Shown here in pieces: positions 26,118-35,096 of a stretch of DNA of 64,000 nucleotides. Under the pieces are notes generated by a model. It saw only the letters and a list, made by a program, of their open reading frames with translations, searched no databases and was not told where the DNA came from. Position 1 is the first letter of the stretch. Each line of letters begins with the position of its first letter. The position numbers and the translations under genes are program-made. The DNA is taken from the NCBI RefSeq assembly GCF_023272795.1, contig NZ_CP096829.1:1302001-1366000 (forward strand), given 5' to 3'. The DNA comes from Flavobacterium humidisoli. GTDB taxonomy: Bacteria; Bacteroidota; Bacteroidia; Flavobacteriales; Flavobacteriaceae.

Positions 26118-28970
26118 ATGGCAAGAGGAATAAAAAAAATTGAATGGACAAGGAAAGGAAAAGTAATTACAAGAGGTTCTGTTGCAAATGAAAAAGCGAT
26201 AATACATGCGGATCAATTTGTATATTTTAAAATTGCAGAATGGCATGATGGAACCAATGAAGAAGATAAAAAAAGAAATATTCTTTGGCACTTTCAAACC
26301 CATACACCTAGAGAAAGTATTCTTAAAATATATAAGAAAGCTGAGGATGCTTATAGTATAACATTACCTAAAAAGCTTTGTGGTCCATTTGCTTATTATT
26401 TACAGGCAAGTTTGCCTACTTTAGATTATTCAAGATCTGCCGGCTTAGTTATTAGCGGATGGTGTGAACCACGAATAGTTTCTAGTTCATGGGCAACTGA
26501 AACAAAAGGAAAAGATGTTAGATTGTCTCACCAATTTTCTTATGGACATCCTGTTTATCTTCATTTAGATACCGAAGGATTGAATGGTTACAATAATATA
26601 ATTATTGAAGTTTATCGAAGAGTAAAAGGAGGAAACAAAGCGGCAGATGACCAACAGATAAAAGTTTATACTCAAATTCCAGTTATAAATGGTGAAATTG
26701 ATATTATCTTAACAGATACAATAAGTTGGAAAAAAACAAATGAAGTATGAGAATTTTATATTAAAGTTAAAAACCCATCGACAAAAGAATATATCAAAGA
26801 CTACAATAATGATGTTTATCATGCTCGTTATCTGCGTATACAAAATAAAACTGAACTCGTTCCTATTAAAATTGAGACAGGAATCAGTAAAGCAAAAGTA
26901 CAAAGCGAACAAAAAAAATATGAAAAAAATCCTGGAAGTTGTAAGTTTACAAAAATAGGGATTACCTACAATGAAGATTATGAGGTAATTTTTGATGAAG
27001 GGAAATTTATTCGAAGAGTAAATCCAAATGACAATTTTGATACGCTTGAAAAAATATATTATGATTATGACAAATGGGAGATTCGTTCTGATGCAAAACC
27101 TATTTTAGATAAAGTTGCTGTTTATTTAAAAGAACCGCCTTTGCTGCCAGTAGAATTGGGCGCACATACCGACATTAGAGGAACAGATGAATACAATATG
27201 GACTTGTCTGCCAAAAGAGCAGATTCTGTTGTAAAGTATTTAATATCAAAGGGGGTTCCTGCTACTATAATCTCTGCCAAAGGCTATGGAAAAACTAAAT
27301 TAATTCATAAAGGAGATCATATTTCTGAAGCACTGCATCAGGAAAACCGTAGAACGACCCTAAGATTTAAACTTTTTGAAAATGATGCAAAAGCGCTTGT
27401 TCATGATGTAATTGCTCCGAGTTATAAAATGCCTGCTACATTTCGCATTGATATTGAAGGGTTTACAAGAAAAGGATGTCATAAAACAAAAGATCATTTA
27501 GATAAAATTATTTCTTATGATAGTTACCAAGAGTTAGATTCACATAGTTTAAAACGAGATAAACCTAATGATATAATTCTTAAACTGCATTCGAGAATAT
27601 CTACAATTCCCAAAATTACAGATGCTCTTGTATTTGGTATAAGTTACAAGAATATCTACCACTATTATTTACATTCTTGTACTTACTATTCGATTACTAA
27701 AAATCCAACATTAGTTATAAATGCCTATCCAGATATTGTTTGGATCGGACATTTCCAGTATAACTATATGCACCAAGAAAAAAATGATGAAAATGTAAAA
27801 GCACCGTATTATTTTCATAACAAAGCTTTTGAACTAAAAAATGGTATCGAACAAGAAATCACCGAAATAAGTAATTCTTTATTTGGTAAATTAATGTTTT
27901 TTCTTCCTAATGGCTGGCTTGCAAAGGAAGTTTTCCTTCCGTATGTTCAAAAGCAAGCAAAAATTTATGATGTTGGTTTACATGCTATTTTTGATCGAAA
28001 GTTAGAGAAGAGAGGAGAAGCCTTGAATTTGAAGGGAACAGAATTAGATTTTATAAAAACAAATAATACGACAAGATATATCGCAGCGTATATAATTTAT
28101 GAATTTGTAGCCCTAGGAATTATAATTGATTTACTAATGCTTTATTTCACAAGAGGAAAAAGTGCGGAAAGTAAACTAGCCAAGATTGTGACTAAAGTCA
28201 AAAAGATATCTAAATATATTAATGACGCTGGCGCAGAATTAGTGCCTTCATCTATTGCTATAAATACAGGTATGTATTATAAAATGATGGCAGACAGAAG
28301 AATTTCATTAATTCTTGAAGCCAATATAAAAGCAGATCCACTGGTTGCAATAAATTATGAAAAGAAATACACATTAAAAAGCCTTCTTTTTGATAATGCA
28401 ACAAAAGAAGAAAAAGATCAAGACAAGCAAAAGAAAAATAAAGCCATAAGTGATGCATTATCTAAAATAGGTAAAAATGATATTATGCTTACTTTACATA
28501 TGTGTGGCGAGATAAATTTGGAGCAGAATTTACAATATAATGTGTTGACCGAGCAGTATAGTTTAAAAGATCAGTTTAGTGCCTTAGTTGAAAATAATTC
28601 AACAACTTATAGTAAAAAAATAAAAGGTAGTATCTCACTAGATGGAGACTATTCTAGAAAATTCTTTGAATTTTCGCCCTTAGAAACGAAAGTTAATGCT
28701 AACATTTCATTAAAAGTAGATTGTGAAGCTATTTTAATTTCAAAATTTGGATATGATAAAAAAAACGGCAAAGGTTTGTATCTTGAGCAAATACTGAAAT
28801 TTTCTGGACTTAAAGGAACCTTTACTGGAAGTATACAAGCTAAAAATGATGATTTAATAGATTACGATTATTCGCCAAACAATGGCGAGCCAATTGATTT
28901 CATTATATTTAAAGATAAAACAATAATACTAAATTCAATTCAACTTTTTCAAATTAAACAACAAAACTAA
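26118..28970 (+). pseudogene. OmpA-domain protein interrupted by one in-frame TGA
   Basis: One frame runs from 26118 to the TAA at 28968-28970 (951 codons) except for a single TGA at 26748-26750 (codon 211). I translated the 130 codons after it: they are open and lead straight into an OmpA-type peptidoglycan-binding domain (about residues 310-430: YYDYDKWEIRSDAKPILDKV, GAHTDIRGTDEYNMDLSAKR). The first part (residues 1-210) is beta-rich. After the OmpA domain come about 500 residues with one hydrophobic segment near residue 655-678 (IIYEFVALGIIIDLLMLYF). Downstream reinitiation would only be at a TTG at 27141, within the OmpA domain. A nonsense mutation, a sequence error, or (least likely) recoding could explain it. 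Sits in the cassette after the PAAR-like gene. Confidence 0.85.
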
Positions 28971-28976
28971 TATTTT

Positions 28977-29972
28977 ATGAAATTAACTTTTGTGGTCATT
29001 TTATGTACTATAAGTATTTTATCATCTTGTCAAAATTCAACAAACACAAATATGCAAAATTCAGAAATAACGGAAAAAAATATTGTAAATAAATTATATT
29101 CGAATGTAAAACACTATGACTATGAGCCTATGTATTATTTAACATTTATACAAAACTCATGTTTTTCTGAAATCTTAATTAATGATTTTCCAGTAAATAA
29201 AAATTTTCAAAAAGAATCTCAAAGTAAAACATTAGATATAAATAATTATATTTTTAAAAGTGGCATTCAAAAAGTTACTTTTAGGTTGTATCCAGCTGGA
29301 AAGGTAGGTTTAATAGATTTTTCAACCTTAGTTGCGGATACGGAGATGAAAATACAAATAACAGAATCTGATAATAATAAAAGGGACATTGATGGAAAAA
29401 AAATATCGTCTTATGAAACCCCTACTATAAGAATACAAACTAGCAATGGGGCTGAAAACAATAGTTTTCAGAGCGCAGGTAAGTCTTATTTTGAAGCTAG
29501 TTTTACTTTTGTAGCAAAAGTGCCTTATGAACTTGAAGGTTTTGAAGATGCTCAAAATTTAAAAGAATTGGACAGAGAAACATTAGAAAAGAAACTATTA
29601 TTAAATTATAAAAAAATAAAAGAAGTTTATCAAAGTAAGAATTACGATGATATAGCAAGAATATCTTTTGACAATTTAAAAAATCAATTTATATCTGAAT
29701 ATCAAACTCGAGAGCAGATAAATGAAGTTTGGGAAATGCTTATGAATTCTTATAAACAACCAACGTTTGAAATGCAGCCAATTGAGAACTATAAAATGGT
29801 ATTTTTTGCCGATGGTAAATTAGTTGTTTTGATGCAAGAATCTAAAGATTCAAGATTAAGAGGTAATACTTCTTTATGGGCTAAATTTGATAAAGGACAA
29901 GGAGTAAAAGCATTATTTTGTAATCGCTATTTTTATATTCCAAAAGGAGAAAAAGAATTTAAGATTTTTTAA
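28977..29972 (+). CDS. Lipoprotein of unknown function, possible immunity protein of the cassette
   Basis: 331 residues. Lipoprotein signal with a lipobox at ILSSC (Cys18). The mature part has a beta-rich N-terminal half (YLTFIQNSCFSEILINDFPV, KVTFRLYPAGKVG) and a helical C-terminal half (REQINEVWEMLMNSYKQPTFEM) ending in a small beta unit. I do not recognise the family. It starts 6 nt after the OmpA-domain frame and is the last gene before the right repeat copy. A cell-envelope immunity protein against an effector encoded by the cassette is possible from position alone. Confidence 0.7.
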   Translation: MKLTFVVILCTISILSSCQNSTNTNMQNSEITEKNIVNKLYSNVKHYDYEPMYYLTFIQNSCFSEILINDFPVNKNFQKESQSKTLDINNYIFKSGIQKVTFRLYPAGKVGLIDFSTLVADTEMKIQITESDNNKRDIDGKKISSYETPTIRIQTSNGAENNSFQSAGKSYFEASFTFVAKVPYELEGFEDAQNLKELDRETLEKKLLLNYKKIKEVYQSKNYDDIARISFDNLKNQFISEYQTREQINEVWEMLMNSYKQPTFEMQPIENYKMVFFADGKLVVLMQESKDSRLRGNTSLWAKFDKGQGVKALFCNRYFYIPKGEKEFKIF

Positions 29973-29979
29973 TTCATTG

Positions 29980-30068
29980 TTGCATTTAAATATATTGGTT
30001 CGGGAAAAGACAAAACATTAAATGGCGCTTTTATGGTAGATGATGTAAAGATATTTGGAGAGAAGTAA
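29980..30068 (+). repeat. 89-bp direct repeat, right copy
   Basis: Exact copy of 24097-24185, containing the last codons and TAA of the DUF5689 gene detached from the rest of that gene; the right boundary of the cassette. Confidence 0.95.
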
Positions 30069-30205
30069 GAAGTAATTTAGAATAATGAAAATAATCTGCT
30101 GATTTTTAAGGTATTGTTGAAAAGTTTGTAGTTTTTGTATTTCAAAACGTTAAAATCTAATTGAATTTTGTATTTTGGTCGTCCCAAATCAATACAAGAA
30201 CAAAT

Positions 30206-31063
30206 ATGAAAACCTACTTTATTGCCATCTTAATGATGGTGTTTCCTTGCTTGATGCACAGTCAAGACGACGTTAAACTAAAGCAGATTAACATTGTAAA
30301 AACCAATTACCAAAACTCTAAAGACGGCGAAATTGTTAACAAAACAATGGTTTTTAAAGACGGTAAACTTCAAACGATAACTACTTCAGATGTTGTACAG
30401 CATTTCTATTACAACAAAAACGGTTTGCTAGATATGACTGTAAAAGACAAAGTTGGAAGCGATTGGAAAGAAGTAATTAACTATACTTACAACGCTGATA
30501 ACAACATTACCAAATTTGTGAAAAAATATCAGGAAGGACCTAATTATATTACAAAAGTGGTTTCGTTTGTATACGAAGGAGCAAGGGTAAAAGTAACTAC
30601 AAAAAAGAGTACCAACCATCAGAATTTAGTAGACGATATTGAATATCTTGTTGAAAACGGAATTATTGTAAGACGTACTTCACGAGATAGAAATAAGGCT
30701 ATTGTTGGAAAATTAGAATATGTTTATGTAAACGATAATGTATCAAGACATAAAGGATTGGTTGGAGATAAAATCTCTAAATCATTTACTTATGATGATA
30801 AAAAGTCGGTTGACCAGTTAATCGTTCAGAGTCTTTTTGGAGATAATTACAAAGTTATTGTTCCGATGATTTCTTATCATGAAGAGGAATTTGAGTTCGA
30901 ATCTATTTCTTATAATAACGAAATGAATTTCAGCCCATCATCTACAGCTTTAGTTGCGGTGAGCAGAAAATATAAATACAACAAATTAAATTACCCAATT
31001 TCTTGTTCTCAAATAGAAGAAAACGGAATTGTGAAAACGGAAAAAACGTTTATTTACGAATAA
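30206..31063 (+). CDS. Exported hypothetical protein with YD-repeat-like strands
   Basis: 285 residues from the ATG at 30206, which opens with a proper signal peptide (MKTYFIAILMMVFPCLMHSQ). The frame is open upstream to 30161, but those residues are not signal-like. The mature part is a run of beta-strand units with a Tyr-Asp/Asn pattern (HFYYNKNGLLDMTV, INYTYNADNNITKFVKKY, VSFVYEGARVKV, LEYVYVNDNVSRH, KSFTYDDKKSVDQL) like YD/RHS-type strands or DUF4595-like proteins. Function unknown. Followed by a terminator; in the pre-insertion arrangement it would have followed the DUF5689 gene. Confidence 0.75.
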   Translation: MKTYFIAILMMVFPCLMHSQDDVKLKQINIVKTNYQNSKDGEIVNKTMVFKDGKLQTITTSDVVQHFYYNKNGLLDMTVKDKVGSDWKEVINYTYNADNNITKFVKKYQEGPNYITKVVSFVYEGARVKVTTKKSTNHQNLVDDIEYLVENGIIVRRTSRDRNKAIVGKLEYVYVNDNVSRHKGLVGDKISKSFTYDDKKSVDQLIVQSLFGDNYKVIVPMISYHEEEFEFESISYNNEMNFSPSSTALVAVSRKYKYNKLNYPISCSQIEENGIVKTEKTFIYE

Positions 31064-31093
31064 AGGTTTTAAACTTAGACCATTTATTGATAA

Positions 31094-31136
31094 GTGGAAC
31101 CTTGTTGAGTTTGTCTTGACGGGTTCCATTTTTTTT
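31094..31136 (+). terminator. Rho-independent terminator before hflX
   Basis: Stem TGGAACC / GGTTCCA with a 20-nt loop and an eight-T run. Confidence 0.75.
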
Positions 31137-31180
31137 GAACTTTATTATTCTAATATAAATGTAAAAACAAAATTGTATAA

Positions 31181-31210
31181 TTGATTGTAGCCGACAAATG
31201 ATTAAATTTG
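31181..31210 (+). promoter_or_regulatory. hflX promoter, full Bacteroidota consensus
   Basis: TTG at 31181-31183, 19-bp spacer, TAAATTTG at 31203-31210: both the -33 and -7 elements at canonical spacing, 16 nt before the start codon. The clearest promoter in the window. Confidence 0.75.
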
Positions 31211-31226
31211 CACCTTATTCAAGACT

Positions 31227-32462
31227 ATGTTAGAAAAAGAAGTTATAAATTTTGAGAGAACAGTTATTGTTGGTATTGTTACTCAGAATCAAAGTGAAGA
31301 AAAACTAAATGAATATTTAGACGAATTGGAGTTTTTAACTTTTACCGCAGGAGGTGAAGTTATTAAACGCTTTTCGCAGAAAATGGAGCGTCCTAATCCG
31401 AAGACTTTTGTTGGGACAGGAAAAATTGACGACATTAATCTTTTTGTAAAAGAGAACAAAATATCGACTGTAATTTTTGATGATGAATTGACACCATCAC
31501 AGCAAAAAAACATTTCACGAATTATTGATGCTAAAATCTTAGACAGAACAAACTTAATCTTAGATATTTTTGCGCAAAGAGCAGAGACTTCTTATGCGAG
31601 AACTCAGGTAGAACTGGCTCAATGTCAATATTTATTACCAAGACTTTCTGGTTTATGGACACACCTTGAGCGTCAAAAAGGAGGTATTGGTATGCGTGGA
31701 CCTGGGGAAACGGAGATCGAAACAGACAGACGTATTGTTCGTGACAGAATTTCATTGCTGAAAGATAAAATCAAAACGATTGACAAACAAATGAGTATTC
31801 AGAGAAGCAATCGCGGTGCAATGGTTCGTGTAGCTTTGGTTGGATACACTAACGTTGGAAAATCGACTTTGATGAATGCAGTTGGTAAAAGTGATGTTTT
31901 TGTTGAAAATAAATTGTTTGCAACTTTAGATACTACCGTTAGAAAAGTGGTTATTAAAAACCTGCCTTTTTTACTTTCTGATACCGTTGGATTTATTAGA
32001 AAATTGCCAACACAATTGGTAGATTCATTTAAAAGTACTCTAGATGAGGTTCGTGAAGCCGATTTATTGCTGCATGTTGTAGATATTTCGCATCCAGATT
32101 TTGAAGATCATATCGAATCTGTAAATAAGACTTTGCAGGAAATAAAAAGCAACGACAAACCAACGATCATGGTTTTTAATAAAATCGATGCTTACAAACA
32201 TCTTACTATTGACCAAGATGATTTGATTACAGAAAGAACCAGAAGGCACTGGACGCTTGATGAATGGAAACAGACATGGATGAGCAATGTTGGTCACGAT
32301 AAAGCTTTATTTATTTCAGCCAGAAACAAAGAAAACTTTGAGGAATTTAGAGAAACAGTTTATGAAGCTGTTCGTCAGATTCATATAACGCGTTTTCCTT
32401 ATAACAATTTCTTGTATCCTGATTATAAGGATGCAGTTGAAAAGGATGAAGAAGAGGAATAG
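31227..32462 (+). CDS. hflX: Ribosome-associated GTPase HflX
   Basis: 411 residues. The N-terminal HflX domain (GGEVIKRFSQKMERPNPKTFVGTGK) and the glycine-rich linker (KGGIGMRGPGETEIETDRR) precede a coiled region and the G domain: P-loop GYTNVGKST about residue 206, switch LFATLDTTVRKV, DTVGFIRKLP (G3) and FNKID (G4). HflX binds the 50S subunit and splits or rescues stalled ribosomes under stress. All GTPase motifs are intact. Monocistronic, with a canonical promoter just upstream and a palindromic repeat at its 3' side facing the DUF3078 gene. Confidence 0.96.
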   Translation: MLEKEVINFERTVIVGIVTQNQSEEKLNEYLDELEFLTFTAGGEVIKRFSQKMERPNPKTFVGTGKIDDINLFVKENKISTVIFDDELTPSQQKNISRIIDAKILDRTNLILDIFAQRAETSYARTQVELAQCQYLLPRLSGLWTHLERQKGGIGMRGPGETEIETDRRIVRDRISLLKDKIKTIDKQMSIQRSNRGAMVRVALVGYTNVGKSTLMNAVGKSDVFVENKLFATLDTTVRKVVIKNLPFLLSDTVGFIRKLPTQLVDSFKSTLDEVREADLLLHVVDISHPDFEDHIESVNKTLQEIKSNDKPTIMVFNKIDAYKHLTIDQDDLITERTRRHWTLDEWKQTWMSNVGHDKALFISARNKENFEEFRETVYEAVRQIHITRFPYNNFLYPDYKDAVEKDEEEE

Positions 32463-32470
32463 TTATTAAT

Positions 32471-32602
32471 CGCAAAGAACGCTAGGATTATTTAAGTATA
32501 ATCAGAAAATATAAAGTTCGCAAAGCTATATGTAGATTTAGCTTTGCGAACTTTGCATTTTATATAAAACGTAGCTTATGAAAACCTTAGTGCTCTTTGC
32601 GG
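32471..32602. repeat. Palindromic repeat, 'cgcaaag' family, tail-to-tail junction
   Basis: Inner perfect 15-bp arms AAAGTTCGCAAAGCT (32513-32527) and its reverse complement (32540-32554), with outer relatives CGCAAAGAACGCTAGG and CCTTAGTGCTCTTTGCG. It fills the gap between the convergent hflX and DUF3078 genes and contains no gene; it may act as a bidirectional terminator. Confidence 0.7.
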
Positions 32603-32631
32603 TAAAATATTAGCGGTTTCCATTTTTCAGA

Positions 32632-33582
32632 TTAAAATCCGAAATTAACTCCTAAACCAAATACTTCTCTTGTTTGAAGTCCAGCAAATGCATTATCATC
32701 ATAAATAGCTTGAAAAGATAAATTAGCAGACAAAAACTTGTTGATTTTCATTATAACATTTAGCGAATAATTTATATCGACATTTTGTGGGTCTTCGAGA
32801 TAATTGGAATAAAGATTAAGCGTGTTCTCAGCAGTTACGTTGGTCATGATTGCCAGTTTATAATAAACTGAAGCATAAAAACCAAGTTCGTAACGCATGC
32901 TTTTACCTTCGTCAACGCCAAAATAACTGCCATCTACATATGGCAGACCAGTAAATCTATCAATTCCACTTGTATAGGCATTGTCTACAAAAGTAAATTT
33001 AGAAGTTAGCGGCGCAAAATTTATTTTAAGATTGTCGTCTTTTGTCCAGTAAATACCAGGACCCGTGGTAAGATATCCAGGAGACATAAATTTGGTTTGT
33101 TCGGTCCTTATTTGCTTTCCATTGGCATCTTGATCATAAATGTAACCAGTTGAAAATTGTGTCCTGAAATTTAGGAAGTATGAATAGTACCATTGTCCAA
33201 AAGCTTTTTTTCCAACTATAGAATTGAATTCTAAGCGGTCATCTGTTTTTTTTGTGAAGTCATCATTTTTGGTTTGAAGTAGACCGTATGATGCTAAAAC
33301 TTTGTTGTCCCAAGTTAGATCCTCTTTTTTGTAGTTGAAATCGTAATTGATTCCAAGTGTTCCAGAAAAGCTGTCTTCACCTCCTGCAATCCAGTTGTTA
33401 AAACTTGATTGGTTTAATAGAAGGGAAACAGTTCCTTTTGTTTTCCAGCCTTCTCCTTCTATAGTATCATTAATTTTTTTTACTGCTTTTTCGGTATTTT
33501 GAATTAACTCTTTTTCTGAATTTTGGGCTTGTAAAAAAGTGATGTTTACTAAAATGAAAAGTAATAAGGTTATCTTTCTCAT
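32632..33582 (-). CDS. DUF3078 domain protein, outer-membrane beta type
   Basis: 316 residues from the ATG at 33582 (signal peptide MRKITLLLFILVNITFLQAQ); the frame is open a little further up but without a signal-like start. DUF3078 features: GTVSLLLNQSSFNNWIAGGEDSFSGTLG at the start of the mature protein, alternating strands rich in Tyr (YYSYFLNFRTQFSTGY), and a C-terminal GLGVNFGF ending in Phe, as in outer-membrane barrels. Role unknown. Last gene on the suf side, 78 nt after the DUF2480 gene, with its own -7-like element, so it may be separately transcribed. Confidence 0.88.
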   Translation of the reverse strand: MRKITLLLFILVNITFLQAQNSEKELIQNTEKAVKKINDTIEGEGWKTKGTVSLLLNQSSFNNWIAGGEDSFSGTLGINYDFNYKKEDLTWDNKVLASYGLLQTKNDDFTKKTDDRLEFNSIVGKKAFGQWYYSYFLNFRTQFSTGYIYDQDANGKQIRTEQTKFMSPGYLTTGPGIYWTKDDNLKINFAPLTSKFTFVDNAYTSGIDRFTGLPYVDGSYFGVDEGKSMRYELGFYASVYYKLAIMTNVTAENTLNLYSNYLEDPQNVDINYSLNVIMKINKFLSANLSFQAIYDDNAFAGLQTREVFGLGVNFGF

Positions 33583-33606
33583 GGTTTTTAGTTTAGAGTG
33601 TATGAT

Positions 33607-33614
33607 CAAATATA
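33607..33614 (-). promoter_or_regulatory. -7 element (TATATTTG) of the DUF3078 gene
   Basis: Exact TAnnTTTG match on the minus strand 24 nt before the ATG at 33582. Confidence 0.4.
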
Positions 33615-33660
33615 CTAAAAACCAATGGAAAGTTAAGAGATGTTAAGCCATTATTGCAGG

Positions 33661-34170
33661 TTATTTCTTAGATTCTTTGTATAAAGGTACTGCAGAGCAT
33701 GCTTCGCCATACATAATACTGCGGGCAAATGGCTGTAAATAAGTAGTAGCCAAAATATAAGCTCGCATTGGAACTGGCTTTCTAGAACAGCCTTTTACAA
33801 TAACGGGTTTACTTTTGTAAACAGAATAATCGATTTTGCTTAAAATTTCTTCGTAAAGACTTGCGTCAAGATCTTCAATCGTTCCGTTTACTACTTTTTT
33901 TGCAAAAGGAGCCAAATGAACACTCACTAAAATTAAAGCCCAAGCAGGGATAATAGCATCTGTACTGCAGTGTACAGCAACATATTGATCTTGATATTGT
34001 GACCAATCATGATTTTTAAGGTGTTCTCTAAAGTCTTTTTCTTTCAATAAAAAACCTTCCAAAAGCCATTGCGAAATGTCAATCTGCACACGCATTCCTT
34101 TCGGATAATAATCCTCTAAATCAAAAACTTCTAAAGCACTATTGGCAACTTTATTGATAATTTCTTCCAT
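33661..34170 (-). CDS. DUF2480 family protein, suf-locus associated
   Basis: 169 residues from the ATG at 34170 (MEEIINKVANSALEVFDLED). The frame is open to 34221, but the extra 17 residues (LNLELETSNLKL) are translated repeat sequence of the 'gaaacctgaaac' kind and should not be included. DUF2480 is a Bacteroidota family usually encoded next to suf genes; visible conserved stretches are QYVAVHCSTDAIIPAWA and VKGCSRKPVPMRAYILA, with Cys and His that could bind metal. Function unknown; the location suggests a role in iron-sulfur protein maturation. Confidence 0.88.
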   Translation of the reverse strand: MEEIINKVANSALEVFDLEDYYPKGMRVQIDISQWLLEGFLLKEKDFREHLKNHDWSQYQDQYVAVHCSTDAIIPAWALILVSVHLAPFAKKVVNGTIEDLDASLYEEILSKIDYSVYKSKPVIVKGCSRKPVPMRAYILATTYLQPFARSIMYGEACSAVPLYKESKK

Positions 34171-34179
34171 ATGAAAAGT

Positions 34180-34255
34180 TAGTTTCAAGTTTGAGGTTTC
34201 AAGTTCCAAGTTGAGTAACATGAAACTTTAAACCTGAAACCTGAAACAAATATTT
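34180..34255. repeat. Short intergenic repeat, 'gaaacctgaaac' type
   Basis: Simple, partly palindromic GTTTCAAGTTTGAGGTTTCAAG ... GAAACTTTAAACCTGAAACC sequence filling the gap between the DUF59 and DUF2480 genes. It creates a false N-terminal extension of the DUF2480 frame. Confidence 0.55.
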
Positions 34256-34257
34256 TT

Positions 34258-34581
34258 TTAAAGCATTCCTAATTCTAATTTTGCTTCTTCGCTCATTAAA
34301 TCTTTGCTCCAAGGCGGATCGAAAGTAATTTCAACGTCTACGTCTTTAATGTTTTCGATTGTTTTTACTTTTTCTTCTACTTCTCTTGGTAAACTTTCAG
34401 CAACTGGGCAGTTTGGAGAAGTAAGTGTCATAAGGATTTTTACTTCGTAATCTGTGTTTACCATAACATCGTAAATTAATCCTAGTTCGTAAATATCTAC
34501 AGGAATCTCAGGATCGTAAATACCTTTTAAAACTCTTACAATTGATTCTCCTAATTCGTTTGTGTCTATTTCTTGTTCCAT
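34258..34581 (-). CDS. DUF59/MIP18-family iron-sulfur assembly factor (SufT-like)
   Basis: 107 residues, essentially one DUF59 domain: VLKGIYDPEIPVDIYELGLIYDV at residues about 13-35, and TLTSPNCPVAESLPREVEEKV with the conserved Cys, followed by DVDVEITFDPPWSKDLMSEEAK. Proteins of this kind (SufT, PaaD-like) help mature iron-sulfur clusters and are regularly found within suf operons. The position between sufE and DUF2480 fits that role. The 87-nt gap before it holds a palindromic repeat. Confidence 0.93.
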   Translation of the reverse strand: MEQEIDTNELGESIVRVLKGIYDPEIPVDIYELGLIYDVMVNTDYEVKILMTLTSPNCPVAESLPREVEEKVKTIENIKDVDVEITFDPPWSKDLMSEEAKLELGML

Positions 34582-34596
34582 TTTATTATTTGTTTT

Positions 34597-34660
34597 TTTG
34601 CCACGAATTTCACAAATTTTCCGAATTAAAAATTAGTGTTAATTCGTGTAATTTGTGGCA
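34597..34660. repeat. Palindromic repeat, 'CCACGAATTTC' family, second copy
   Basis: TTTGCCACGAATTTCACAAA and AATTCGTGTAATTTGTGGCA are inverted relatives between sufE and the DUF59 gene; same family as 17092-17245. Confidence 0.65.
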
Positions 34661-34668
34661 GAAGAAAT

Positions 34669-35094
34669 TTAATTTTTGTTTTTTGCATCAAAAGCCAAAG
34701 CATACATTTTGATGTTTTTTATCATCGAAACCAAACCGTTCGCGCGTGTGGCAGATAAATGTTCTTTTAATCCAATTTCATCGATAAAATCAGTATCGGC
34801 TTCTAGGATATCTTTTGCTTTTTGATTGGAAAAAGCACGAATTAAAATTGCGATTATTCCTTTTGTCAAAATAGCATCGCTATCTGCTGTAAAAACAATT
34901 TTATCATCGTTTTGTTCTCCTTGCAGCCAAACTTTTGACTGACAGCCTTTAATTAAATTATCGTCGGTTTTGTATTCTTCTTTGATTAACGGAAGACTTT
35001 TTCCTAATTCGATGATGTATTCATAACGTTGCATCCAGTCATCAAACATTGAAAACTCGTCTATTATTTCGTTTTGTATTTCTTTTATTGTCAT
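34669..35094 (-). CDS. sufE: SufE, sulfur-acceptor protein for cysteine desulfurase
   Basis: 141 residues, normal SufE length. The sulfur-accepting Cys51 lies in the family motif NLIKGCQSKVWLQ. It takes persulfide from SufS and passes it to the SufBCD scaffold. Cytoplasmic. Starts 2 nt after the stop of the lipoprotein gene, itself close to sufS, so sufS, the lipoprotein and sufE form one transcript. All key residues intact. Confidence 0.95.
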   Translation of the reverse strand: MTIKEIQNEIIDEFSMFDDWMQRYEYIIELGKSLPLIKEEYKTDDNLIKGCQSKVWLQGEQNDDKIVFTADSDAILTKGIIAILIRAFSNQKAKDILEADTDFIDEIGLKEHLSATRANGLVSMIKNIKMYALAFDAKNKN

Positions 35095-35096
35095 AA

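Larger units (their letters stand above)
24186..29979. mobile_element. 5.8-kb inserted cassette bounded by 89-bp direct repeats
   Basis: The region between the two exact repeat copies holds four co-oriented genes (LysM-like membrane protein, DUF4280 PAAR-like, OmpA-domain pseudogene, lipoprotein) and no recombinase. It is visibly more A/T-rich than the flanking receptor genes. The right repeat copy restores the original 3' end of the DUF5689 gene, as site-specific or homologous insertion of a cassette would do. An excision or exchange by recombination between the repeats would leave the DUF5689 gene intact. The mechanism is not visible in the window. Confidence 0.7.

Noticed and set aside
26740..26958. 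72-residue frame across the TGA of the OmpA gene
   Set aside because: Out of frame with the OmpA-domain gene; the in-frame reading is open and matches the downstream domain.
27141..28970. Separate gene starting with TTG at 27141
   Set aside because: It would begin in the middle of the OmpA domain; the same frame is open back to the TGA at 26748 and, before it, to 26118.
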